From the NCBI GenBank assembly GCA_900541065.1, contig UQIE01000012.1, positions 4,949 through 68,948 on the forward strand: a stretch of 64,000 nucleotides of DNA. Reading direction: 5' to 3'. A program made the translations under genes and the position numbers. Under the pieces are notes generated by a model, which saw only the letters and a program-made list of their open reading frames with translations, was not told the origin of the DNA and did no database searches. The stretch's first letter is position 1. Every line of letters begins with the position of its first letter. Positions 37,212 to 44,843 of the stretch are shown piece after piece. The stretch comes from an uncultured Collinsella sp. (GTDB lineage: Bacteria; Actinomycetota; Coriobacteriia; Coriobacteriales; Coriobacteriaceae).

Positions 37212-37351
37212 GGGCCTATCTACTACGTATAATTGGATACCCTCAACCATGCCGGGAAAACGAAAAATAAAACCGCAGGTAGAAGGCCTGTCGATTTTCG
37301 AAAAAGGCGGTCATGGTTGGCCCCATCGAGTTAAACGTAGTAGATAGGCCC
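37212..37351. repeat. 140-bp palindrome with 17-bp arms
   Basis: GGGCCTATCTACTACGT (37212-37228) and its complement (37335-37351), with a second CAACCATG/CATGGTTG pair inside. The interior contains TAAAACCGCAGG, the reverse complement of the core in the 30547 element. The 450-bp stretch 37084-37536 holds this element and the next, no gene. Confidence 0.75.
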
Positions 37352-37413
37352 TTTTCGTGGCGGACCATCAAACGAACGCCGACGCTTGTGCTGTAGCCGC
37401 TCCGACCATTCGT

Positions 37414-37482
37414 AAGTTGCGGTGGAATAGTTCCTAAACTCGACTACTCAAGGCTAAAACCGGAGCTATATCACCGCAACTT
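37414..37482. repeat. GTTGCGGTG hairpin, copy 2
   Basis: AAGTTGCGGTGGAATAGTTC at 37414 and an imperfect complement ending at 37482. The right arm carries the GATAT variant found in copy 3 while the left has the GGAAT variant found in copy 1, so this copy looks like a hybrid. Confidence 0.8.
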
Positions 37483-37536
37483 AGGGGGGATGGGCGGGGG
37501 AGTACTAGTTGGGTGCTGCTGTCGGGCTGGGATGGT

Positions 37537-38451
37537 TTAGGCTCGCTCGCGATGCTTCCATTGTTTGCGGCACCAGCGCATGAGTGCTTTTACGACCGGG
37601 ATGGTGATGAGGATTACCCAGGCGGGATGGGGTTGTTCCAGGCAGAGCCACATGTAGAGGAACCATGCCTCGGCACTGACTGAATAGACGACATCGATCA
37701 GCTTAGATAAGTGGCGTTGGTCGATAAAGTCGCCAAATGCGTAGTAGACGGGAATCAAAAAGACGAGGAAGAGTCCCGCAGCCCATGTGCCGTAGACAAT
37801 GCCGAGCACCAGATAGGCGAGGGCGACAAGCGCGGGGAAGGGGAATTTGTTCCATGTACGTCCGACCTTGGTGTGGAAATGCTTGCCATGATGGTCGAGC
37901 TTGTCGTGTGCTTCCTTCCAGCTGGAGAACGTCTCGCCGTCGATGGTGACGGTGCCGTCGTCATCGGTATGCACGCTATGTCCATCGTCCTCAAGCGTAT
38001 CGACATGCACGCCGTCCGGCCCCACATGCACCTCTTCGCCCTTGCGCTCGTTGGTCACATGGATGCCGTTCCAGCCAACATGGACTTCCTCGCCTTTATT
38101 GGGATCAATGACGTGGATGCCGCGCGCGAGGGAAATATCGACAAGTGGTTTGTCGCCACAATCGGCGTGCTCGGCAGAATCTTCGGCCTCTTTAGCCTCA
38201 TCCACCGTTTCGGTGCTGCCGTCCTCTGAGCCATCGGCATCACTAGCCGCTTCCCCATACAACAACTCATCCAGCGACACACCATACAGCGCGGCGAGCG
38301 CAATGAGGTTATCGGTATCGGGTGAGGACTCGCTGCGTTCCCATTTACTGACAGCCTGACGACTCACACCCAGCTGGGCGGCAAGCGCCTCCTGAGAAAG
38401 CCCGGCAGCTTTGCGGCGATCGACGAGGCGCTGCGCCATCGCAAGATCCAT
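37537..38451 (-). CDS. Membrane-anchored XRE regulator with His-rich repeats
   Basis: A 304-residue protein. Residues 1-70 are an XRE helix-turn-helix (GLSQEALAAQLGVSRQAVSKWE). An acidic Ser/Glu/Asp linker follows. Then comes a short repeat, roughly GIHVxxxxKGEEVHVGxxG, seen about three times between 110 and 175 and rich in His and Asp. The C-terminus has three or four membrane segments (about 205-290) and ends in a basic tail. The layout suggests a membrane-sequestered regulator; the His/acidic repeats might sense metal or pH. The ATG has AAAGGA upstream. Confidence 0.8.
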   Translation of the reverse strand: MDLAMAQRLVDRRKAAGLSQEALAAQLGVSRQAVSKWERSESSPDTDNLIALAALYGVSLDELLYGEAASDADGSEDGSTETVDEAKEAEDSAEHADCGDKPLVDISLARGIHVIDPNKGEEVHVGWNGIHVTNERKGEEVHVGPDGVHVDTLEDDGHSVHTDDDGTVTIDGETFSSWKEAHDKLDHHGKHFHTKVGRTWNKFPFPALVALAYLVLGIVYGTWAAGLFLVFLIPVYYAFGDFIDQRHLSKLIDVVYSVSAEAWFLYMWLCLEQPHPAWVILITIPVVKALMRWCRKQWKHRERA

Positions 38452-38699
38452 GGTGGTTCCTTTCGTTTGATGGTCGAATCGAATGAGCCGAGTATGCCGA
38501 GAACAACCGGTAGCGACCACCATTTCTAGTTAGAATCTGCTCCAACCCTACCGCAACTACCGGTAGCAACCCCTAACGACCAGCCATTTCAGGACAAATG
38601 GCAGTGCTACTCTCAGCTAAGAGCCTGCAACATCCCAAAATCTCAGCCCACGCACCCGCAGCAAGAAGACGAATAGCTTCGGCCTCCCTAGTTGCCGCA

Positions 38700-38820
38700 G
38701 GAGGCCCCAGGGCTTACCTCCCAAATCTTTCCGCAGGACGGAAGGACCCCGCCGCGCGAAGCGCACGGCGGGGTCCTGACATGTCCGAGGACGATTTGGG
38801 AGGTAAGCCTTGGGGCCTCC
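38700..38820 (-). repeat. Long palindrome with conserved internal loop, copy D
   Basis: 27-bp outer arms (38700-38726 and 38794-38820, one mismatch). Read on the minus strand the loop strands are CGTCCTCGGACATGTC and TCCGTCCTGCGGAAAG; GGAC pairs with GTCC. It begins 23 nt after the pfkA stop, oriented with that gene. The gap 38452-38699 holds no gene; a CTACCGGTAG palindrome at 38558 may be an operator of the XRE gene. Confidence 0.85.
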
Positions 38821-38843
38821 GGTGGGAGCGATTTCGGCCGAGA

Positions 38844-39923
38844 CTATTCGTCGCCGAAGCTGATGCCCAACGCCTTGGCCTCGTACACCAGATCGCTCTG
38901 GGGGTCGACATACTTGAGCTTGCCGGCGACATCCTCGAGCGGCATGTGGCACATCTTGCCGTCGCGCAGGGCAATCATGTAGCCAAACTCGCCGCGCAGG
39001 CAGCCGAGCGCCGCCTCGACGCCGCACTGGGTCGCAAAGATGCGGTCCTGGGCGTCGGGCTGGCCGCCGCGCTGCGTGTGGCCGGGGATGGCGACGCGGG
39101 TCTCGCGACCGGTCTTGGCCTCGATCTCCTTGGCGATGTCGTAGACAATCGACGGGCTCGTGCGCTCGGCAAGCTTCTTCTTGTACTCCTTCTTGGACAG
39201 CGCCGCGTCCTCCTTGGAGATGGCACCCTCGGCGACGGCCACGATGGTGAAGCGGCTGCCGGTTTCCATGCGATGCTCGATGGTCTTGATGACGTTATCC
39301 ATGTCGTAGGGGATCTCGGGAATCAAGATGACATCCGCGCCGCCCGCGACGCCGGCGTACAGCGGAATCCAGCCAACCTTGTGGCCCATGATCTCGATAA
39401 CAAACACGCGGCCGTGACTCGAGGCGGTGGTGTGGATGTCGTCGATGCACTTGGTGGCGACGTCGATGGCGCTCGTAAAGCCAAACGTCAGCTCGGTGCC
39501 CCAGGTGTCGTTATCGATGGTCTTAGGCAGGGCGATAACGTTGAGGCCCTCTTCGCGCAGACGGTTGGCGGTCTTGGTGGAGCCGTTGCCGCCCAGCATA
39601 AACAGGCAGTCGAGCTGCAGCTTATGATAGGTGTGGACCATTGCCGGCACCTTCTCGACGCCGTCGGCCTCGGGAATATCCAGGCGCTTGAACGGCGTAC
39701 GGCTCGTGCCCAGGATGGTGCCGCCACGGGTAAGGATGCCGCTAAAATCGGCGGGCGTCATGACGCGGAACCGGCTGTAGATAAGGCCCTGGTAGCCGTC
39801 CTCAAAACCATAGATCTCAATAGGCTCTTCGCTATTGGTCATAAGCGTTTTGACAATGCCGCGCATGGTGGCGTTGAGCGCCTGGCAGTCGCCGCCACTG
39901 GTAAGAAGACCGATCCTAAGCAT
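38844..39923 (-). CDS. pfkA: 6-phosphofructokinase
   Basis: A 359-residue phosphofructokinase, the committed glycolytic step. It starts LRIGLLTSGGDCQALNA, has GGNGSTKTA at 111-119 and PKTIDND at 133-139. The Gly in GGNGS favours ATP over pyrophosphate as donor, while the Lys of PKTIDND is the form found in PPi-linked and mixed-type enzymes (ATP-only PfkA has PGTIDND). Asn replaces the usual Asp of GGDGS. Donor specificity therefore needs an assay. The ATG has GGAAGGA upstream. It stands alone. Confidence 0.92.
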   Translation of the reverse strand: MLRIGLLTSGGDCQALNATMRGIVKTLMTNSEEPIEIYGFEDGYQGLIYSRFRVMTPADFSGILTRGGTILGTSRTPFKRLDIPEADGVEKVPAMVHTYHKLQLDCLFMLGGNGSTKTANRLREEGLNVIALPKTIDNDTWGTELTFGFTSAIDVATKCIDDIHTTASSHGRVFVIEIMGHKVGWIPLYAGVAGGADVILIPEIPYDMDNVIKTIEHRMETGSRFTIVAVAEGAISKEDAALSKKEYKKKLAERTSPSIVYDIAKEIEAKTGRETRVAIPGHTQRGGQPDAQDRIFATQCGVEAALGCLRGEFGYMIALRDGKMCHMPLEDVAGKLKYVDPQSDLVYEAKALGISFGDE

Positions 39924-39962
39924 GATGAATCCTTCCGGGCAAGTTATATCATGCGCATAAGT

Positions 39963-39995
39963 TTACCCCCGCACACTGTTGATACGGGGGTAAAA
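39963..39995 (-). terminator. Hairpin between the Ntn hydrolase remnant and pfkA
   Basis: TTTACCCCCG and CGGGGGTAAA arms with a 13-nt loop, in the minus-strand gap. It could terminate the upstream pseudogene or form part of the pfkA leader. Confidence 0.5.
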
Positions 39996-40063
39996 CGTGT
40001 TAGCTCAAGCGTATAGAAATGTAAACAACGTCAGGCGAGCGTAAGGTCGACGAGCCTGGGTCC

Positions 40064-41150
40064 TTACAGTGCGAAGGCGTCGACGTCGCCCCAGTGGCGG
40101 CGCAGCGTAATGGCGGCGGCGGGTTCGGTATTGTCAAAGACGACCGACCATTGCGTATTGCTGGTGATGTCTTTCGGATTGGGTTCTTGCGCTGCAGCGC
40201 GTAGGGCCTTCCAAGCGACTGCCTCGTCCTGGGCACCGACATGGGCGTCAAGGACATCGGCGATTGCGATGGCGCGCTCTTTACCATGGCCCAGCTCGCC
40301 ATTCTTTTGGTTGGGCAGTACTTCGTCGCCATAGCAGGCGTAGAAGTTCGTAACCTGGCCGTACAGGAGTCGCTTTGAAAGCACGGTCCGGATCGCGCGG
40401 ATCCCACTCTACTACGCGCGCGTCACCGGCGGCGTCGTTGATAAAGAAGTGGTAATCGCGTCCTGCCATGGCGTGCATGTCGTAGGCGGAAAGCAGGTCG
40501 ACAGCTTCTTGCGTGGTGGCGGCACGGTCGAGCACCAGACGGATGGCGAGCGAGGTATTGATGACGGGGCGTTGCGCGTCCTGGTCACAGGGCTTGGAAT
40601 CCAGAGTGAGTACGGCAATGGACACGCCACATTCGTTAACACCGTCGAGCTGGGCAAACGGGCCCATGAGTGCGGCGGCACGTCCGGCGACGGAGTCAAG
40701 CGGAGTGTTATCGCCCAGGTTGTTAAGGGCGGCAAACCCGATGGAGGCATAGCCGCCACGTGGGTGATTGCGCACCAGCAGCGCCGAGGTGTCGTCCTTA
40801 AAGTCGTAATTGCGACCGGTGCGCACGCGGCCTTCGGCATCTACGGCGACAAAAGCGCTGCAGGCAAACTGGGGCGCCTGGACATGTACCGGCACACCGG
40901 GCAGCACCTGCGCCACCACGGCATCGATGTAGGCCTGGTCGTCGCGCACGCCAGCGGCGATGATGCGATCAAGATCGTAGCCGTAGGCGATGTCGATTGC
41001 GTACAGGTCATAGCCATCCGCGTAGCCGGTCAAGCGTTTGAGCGACGCGGCGGACTTGATTTGCTTGTGATAAACGATACCGGTGGCAGCGGCAAGGCTG
41101 ACGGCGACTCCCGCGACACCGCAGGCGATGGCAATGTTACGTGGCTTCAT
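40064..41150 (-). pseudogene. Frameshifted linear amide C-N hydrolase (choloylglycine hydrolase family)
   Basis: The first frame (from 41150) has an N-terminal membrane segment (about 5-25) and an Ntn-hydrolase domain with candidate nucleophile Cys97 in QFACSAFVA, then GRNYDFKDD. It reads as far as VVEWDPRDPDRAFKATPV, then loses homology. The continuation (VTNFYACYGDEV to the stop at 40064) is in another frame. Removing one C from CGGCCAGG joins the two into about 360 residues. The family includes bile-salt and penicillin-V hydrolases and N-acyl amidases; substrate is unknown. Natural disruption or a base error. Confidence 0.75.
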
Positions 41151-41311
41151 GGCGGCTCCTCTCGTCCTGTTAGCGTAATTGTCGCAAAAGGAGCGCGGGC
41201 ATGATGGCTCAACTTGGTGAGCGGTGCGGGATTAAACACGGAATGAAGAGTGCAGCGCTGGCGTGGCGGGGTATGCTGGAGGGGACCATCAACCCAGCGA
41301 AAGGGGAGAGC

Positions 41312-42697
41312 ATGACGGATCAGGAAACGCCCGAGCGCGCGCACGTGACGGCCGACGATATCGAGGCTGCCAACGACCTTATCGACTTTATCGAGGCATG
41401 CCCCAGCATGTTCCATACGGCAGCGACCATTATGGCCGAGCTCGACGAGGCGGGCTTTACCTACCTGCCCGAGAATGCGGCGTGGGACATCGAGCCGGGC
41501 GGGCGTTATTACACGCAGCGCAACACCTCGAGCGTTGTTGCCTTTAAGGTGGGCGAGGACCTGGCCGCGACGTGGGGCGAGGACGGCGTTGCCGGCGACT
41601 ACCATTTTCAGCTGACGGCGTCGCACAGCGACTCGCCTACGTTTAAGGTTAAGGCCGTCCCCGAGCTCGACGGCGCAGGCGAGACGCTGCGTCTGAACAC
41701 CGAGGCCTACGGCGGCATGATCGACTACACCTGGTTCGATCGTCCGCTGGCGCTCGCGGGCCGCGTACTGGTGCGCGAGGGCGACCGTATTGAGAGCCGC
41801 CTGCTTACCACCGAGCGCGAGGTTGCCATTATTCCGAGCCTTGCCATCCATATGAACCGTGGCGTTAACGAGAGCTTTGCTCCCAACCGAGCCGTTGACC
41901 TGTGCCCGCTCATCAGCGCCGGTGAACTCAAGCAGGGAGATTTTGACGCTCTGATTGCCGATGAGCTGGACGTTGAGCCCGAGCAAATTTTGGGCCGCGA
42001 TCTGTTCCTGGTCAATCGTCAGGATGCGCGCATTTGGGGCTGGGCCGACGAGTTTATCTCGACGCCCAAGCTCGACGACCTTGCCTGCGCCTATACCTCG
42101 CTGCAGGCATTTTTGGGTGCTGAGAACGCGCGCGATATCTCGGTCTTCTGCTGCTTTGATAACGAGGAGGTTGGCTCCGAGACCAAGCAGGGAGCCATGT
42201 CGACGTTCTTGGCCGATGCGCTGCGCCGCATTAACGGATCGCTGGGCTTCGATGACGAGTCGTACCATCGCGCACTTGCCGCCTCGATGCTCGTGAGCTG
42301 CGATAATGCGCATGCCGTGCATCCCAACCACGCCGAGAAGTGCGATGCCCGCAACCAGGTGGTGCTCAACGGCGGCATCGTTATCAAGGAAGCCGCCAAC
42401 CAGCACTACTGCACCGATGCCTTTAGCCGCGCGGTGTTCCGGGCAATTTGCGATGACGCCGACGTGCCCACGCAGGCCTTCGCCAACAAGAGTGATATGG
42501 CCGGCGGCTCCACCCTGGGCAACCTGTCGAACATGCAGGCGAGCATGCACGCCGTAGACGTGGGCCTGCCGCAGCTGGCCATGCACTCGAGCTACGAGAC
42601 CGGCGGCGTGCGCGACGTGATGTGTGCCATCCGCGCCCTCACGGCCTTCTACGAGCGCAACCTCAACATCAACGGCGCCGAAAGCGTGGAGCTCTAA
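41312..42697 (+). CDS. M18-family aspartyl aminopeptidase
   Basis: A 461-residue metallopeptidase. The metal-site patterns are visible: TASHSDSPTFKVK (His/Asp), FDNEEVGSETKQGA (Glu pair), SCDNAHAVHPNHAEK and QLAMHSSYETGG near the C-terminus. Such enzymes remove N-terminal acidic residues in the cytoplasm. The ATG at 41312 has AAAGGGGAGAG upstream; a longer frame to 41201 has no homology. A GGGACAGG hairpin begins right after the stop. Confidence 0.92.
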   Translation: MTDQETPERAHVTADDIEAANDLIDFIEACPSMFHTAATIMAELDEAGFTYLPENAAWDIEPGGRYYTQRNTSSVVAFKVGEDLAATWGEDGVAGDYHFQLTASHSDSPTFKVKAVPELDGAGETLRLNTEAYGGMIDYTWFDRPLALAGRVLVREGDRIESRLLTTEREVAIIPSLAIHMNRGVNESFAPNRAVDLCPLISAGELKQGDFDALIADELDVEPEQILGRDLFLVNRQDARIWGWADEFISTPKLDDLACAYTSLQAFLGAENARDISVFCCFDNEEVGSETKQGAMSTFLADALRRINGSLGFDDESYHRALAASMLVSCDNAHAVHPNHAEKCDARNQVVLNGGIVIKEAANQHYCTDAFSRAVFRAICDDADVPTQAFANKSDMAGGSTLGNLSNMQASMHAVDVGLPQLAMHSSYETGGVRDVMCAIRALTAFYERNLNINGAESVEL

Positions 42698-42734
42698 AAC
42701 CTACCAAAAAGGGACAGGTTCATTTTGGCAGGTT
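42698..42734 (+). repeat. GGGACAGG-loop hairpin, copy at aminopeptidase stop
   Basis: AACCTACCAAAAAGGGACAG and TTTTGGCAGGTT with TTATCTGG following, starting at the base after the TAA stop. Confidence 0.85.
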
Positions 42735-42784
42735 TTATCTGGACGAATGCAAAGGGTGAAACCGAACTAGATCGGTGATACGTA

Positions 42785-42818
42785 GCCGCCGAGGTGCAGT
42801 GTGCCTCGGCGGCTTTTT
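42785..42818 (+). terminator. Intrinsic terminator
   Basis: Perfect 10-bp arms GCCGCCGAGG and CCTCGGCGGC with a nine-base loop followed by TTTTTG. It closes the aminopeptidase unit before the toxin-antitoxin-like pair. Confidence 0.85.
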
Positions 42819-42836
42819 GTGTACAGAGTACGGCTA

Positions 42837-42866
42837 ATGCTTATAAATGCTATACATGCTTTACGT
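42837..42866. promoter_or_regulatory. Three tandem 10-bp direct repeats upstream of the RelB-like gene
   Basis: ATGCTTATAA, ATGCTATACA and ATGCTTTACG lie back to back, one helical turn apart, about 50 bp before the RelB-like start. This fits an array of sites for a ribbon-helix-helix antitoxin. Confidence 0.5.
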
Positions 42867-42913
42867 ATCTACCATAGAGTTTTATGATGATTATAAAGTA
42901 TTAAGGAGAGGTC

Positions 42914-43294
42914 ATGACCACAACAGCCGCTCAGATCAACGTACGTCTCGATGCCGATCTTAAAAGGAGTGGGGACGCCGCTCTCTCCAGGGCCGGTATG
43001 ACGCCGAGCCAGGCGGTGCGAGCGCTCTGGCGGCTTGCAGCGTCGCTGGCTGATCGGCCCGGCGCGCTCCAGGACATCCTTTCGCCCGGTCGTGCCCGGG
43101 CGGAACAGCGCGAGCGCGAAAAGGCCGCTAAACGTAAGCTCGAGCTCATGGATCAGGGGTCGAAGCTGTTCGCTGCCGCTTGCCGTGAGTCGGGAATCGA
43201 TATGGTCAAGGCTCAGCCCTCGGGCGATGAAGAACTCAAACGGAACGCCTACGCGGATCGCTACGGCGAGGAGATGAGCTGGCTCTATGAGTGA
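42914..43294 (+). CDS. RelB/DinJ-like antitoxin
   Basis: A 126-residue protein. The first 45 residues have the ribbon-helix-helix pattern of RelB/DinJ antitoxins: QINVRLDADLKRSGDAALSR then GMTPSQAVRALWRLA. The rest is charged and helical and should bind the toxin. AAGGAGAGG precedes the ATG. It overlaps the PIN toxin gene by eight bases. RelB/DinJ-type antitoxins usually pair with RelE/YafQ nucleases, so the PIN partner is unusual. Confidence 0.8.
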   Translation: MTTTAAQINVRLDADLKRSGDAALSRAGMTPSQAVRALWRLAASLADRPGALQDILSPGRARAEQREREKAAKRKLELMDQGSKLFAAACRESGIDMVKAQPSGDEELKRNAYADRYGEEMSWLYE

Positions 43295-43778
43295 GACTCC
43301 AAGGCGCATCTTGGTTGACACCAACGTGTGGCTCGATTACTTCATTCCCTCACGACGTGGTCGTTCGGTGGCGATTGAGTTTTTACGCGATGCATGCACG
43401 GCGCAGGTGGATTTGCTGTATGCGGCGACATCGTCCAAAGATCTGTTCTATTTGATTTCGAGCGAACATAAGGCGTGGTATCGGCGCGAGCATGGCTCGC
43501 TATCCCAAGATGCCGCCGTGGCGGCGACATCACTTGCATGGGATTGCCTCGACGTGTTGTCGCAACTTGCCACGCCGGTACCCTGCGACCTGAGTGACAT
43601 ATGGATGGCGAGCAAGCAGCGTAAGCTCCATAGCGATTACGAAGACGATTTAATCATTGCGGCAGCAATGCGCGCAAAGGCAGACCTTCTGGTCACCAAC
43701 GATGCCAAACTCTGTTCACACGCACCCGTCGCAGCAATGAGTGTAGTAGACGCAAGAAACTACCTGACGTCCTTCTAG
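43287..43778 (+). CDS. PIN-domain toxin (VapC-like ribonuclease)
   Basis: A 163-residue PIN domain with conserved acidic residues in ILVDTNVWLDYF, YEDDLIIAAAMRA and VTNDAKL. PIN toxins cut RNA in a metal-dependent manner. It starts within the antitoxin gene (ATGAGTGA overlap), so production is coupled. Its stop overlaps by four bases the stop of the convergent dehydrogenase gene. Confidence 0.85.
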   Translation: MSETPRRILVDTNVWLDYFIPSRRGRSVAIEFLRDACTAQVDLLYAATSSKDLFYLISSEHKAWYRREHGSLSQDAAVAATSLAWDCLDVLSQLATPVPCDLSDIWMASKQRKLHSDYEDDLIIAAAMRAKADLLVTNDAKLCSHAPVAAMSVVDARNYLTSF

Positions 43779-44710
43779 TGTTCGATCCAACAACGTAAAG
43801 TTTCGCCGGCTTGCAGGTGACGCAGATTCTCTGCGGCAATGTCGACCACATTATTGAGCGTGGCTGCCAGGTGGAACCAGCCGGAGACGTGCGGCGTGAT
43901 GAGCATGTTGGGCGCATCCCACAGCGGGCTTGTCTCAGGCAGCGGCTCGGGGTCGGTGACGTCGACCGCGGCGCCGGCGAGATGTCCCGACTCCAAGGCG
44001 GCAACCAAGTCGTCGGCGACCACAAGATCGCCGCGGCCGCCGTTGGCAAAGAAGGCGCCCGGTTTCATCGCGGCGAAGAACTCGGCGTTCGCCAGGCCGC
44101 GGGTCTCGGGTGTGCTGGGCATAAAGGATGCGACGATGTCAGCCTCGGCCAGGCGCTCGGATAGGGCGTCCATGCCGTCCATGTCCTCAAACACAATGGG
44201 GTAGACGAGCGGATGGCGCTTGATGCCGCGGACGTGCGCGCCCATGCCGCGGCAGAGCGTGGCGAAGTGGCCGCCGATATCGCCCGCGCCCAGCACCAGC
44301 ACATTGGCGCTTTTGAGCGAGGTGACCGGCCCCAAATCCTCCCAGCGATGCTCGCGCTGCAAGTCGTGATAGCCGGGCAGGCGCTTCATCATGGAAAGGA
44401 CCATGGCAAACATGTGCTCGCTCACAGCCTGGCCGTAGGCGCCCACCGAGCAGGAAAGCTTAGCGTCGGCTGGCACGGTGCCGGCGGCCAAGTAATCGTC
44501 ATAGCCCGCGGTCTGCAGTTGCAACAGCTGGAGATGCTCGCATGCTGTGAGCATGTCAGGGTCGATGTTGCCCAAGATCACGTCGGCATCGGCGACCTGC
44601 TCGCGCGTGGCGGCGTCGGCGCTCGTGTAGATAAAGTCCTCGCCCGGAGCGCTCGACTCGAGGATCGCGCGATGGCGGTCGTTGACGGGCAGCAAAACCA
44701 GGATGTTCAC
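43775..44710 (-). CDS. D-2-hydroxyacid dehydrogenase family protein
   Basis: A 311-residue NAD-dependent enzyme of the phosphoglycerate-dehydrogenase-like superfamily. It has the Rossmann motif VLGAGDIGGHFA near 140, an NGGRGDLV segment near 220, and TPHVSGWFH with the catalytic His near 275. A GTG start follows AAAGGACTGC. The length is typical for enzymes acting on 2-keto acids; the substrate is unknown. Confidence 0.9.
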   Translation of the reverse strand: MNILVLLPVNDRHRAILESSAPGEDFIYTSADAATREQVADADVILGNIDPDMLTACEHLQLLQLQTAGYDDYLAAGTVPADAKLSCSVGAYGQAVSEHMFAMVLSMMKRLPGYHDLQREHRWEDLGPVTSLKSANVLVLGAGDIGGHFATLCRGMGAHVRGIKRHPLVYPIVFEDMDGMDALSERLAEADIVASFMPSTPETRGLANAEFFAAMKPGAFFANGGRGDLVVADDLVAALESGHLAGAAVDVTDPEPLPETSPLWDAPNMLITPHVSGWFHLAATLNNVVDIAAENLRHLQAGETLRCWIEH

Positions 44711-44729
44711 AAGCAGTCCTTTCCGCTCG

Positions 44730-44766
44730 ACCTACCAAAAAGGGACAGGTTTATTTTGGCAGGTTG
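44730..44766 (+). repeat. GGGACAGG-loop hairpin, copy before the dehydrogenase
   Basis: ACCTACCAAAAAGGGACAGG followed by TTTATTTTGGCAGGTT, between the dehydrogenase start and the map stop, opposite in orientation to both genes. Confidence 0.85.
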
Positions 44767-44843
44767 TATCAGGCAAAACGCTATAAAAACGCCGGGCTAC
44801 GCGATGGTTAACATATCCATCGCGTAGCCCGGCGCATCCACAG

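Noticed and set aside
11363..38820. Integron attC sites or rho-independent terminators
   Set aside because: No integrase or cassette arrangement, no GTTRRRY boxes, and no U-tracts; conserved bases lie in the internal loop rather than the ends.
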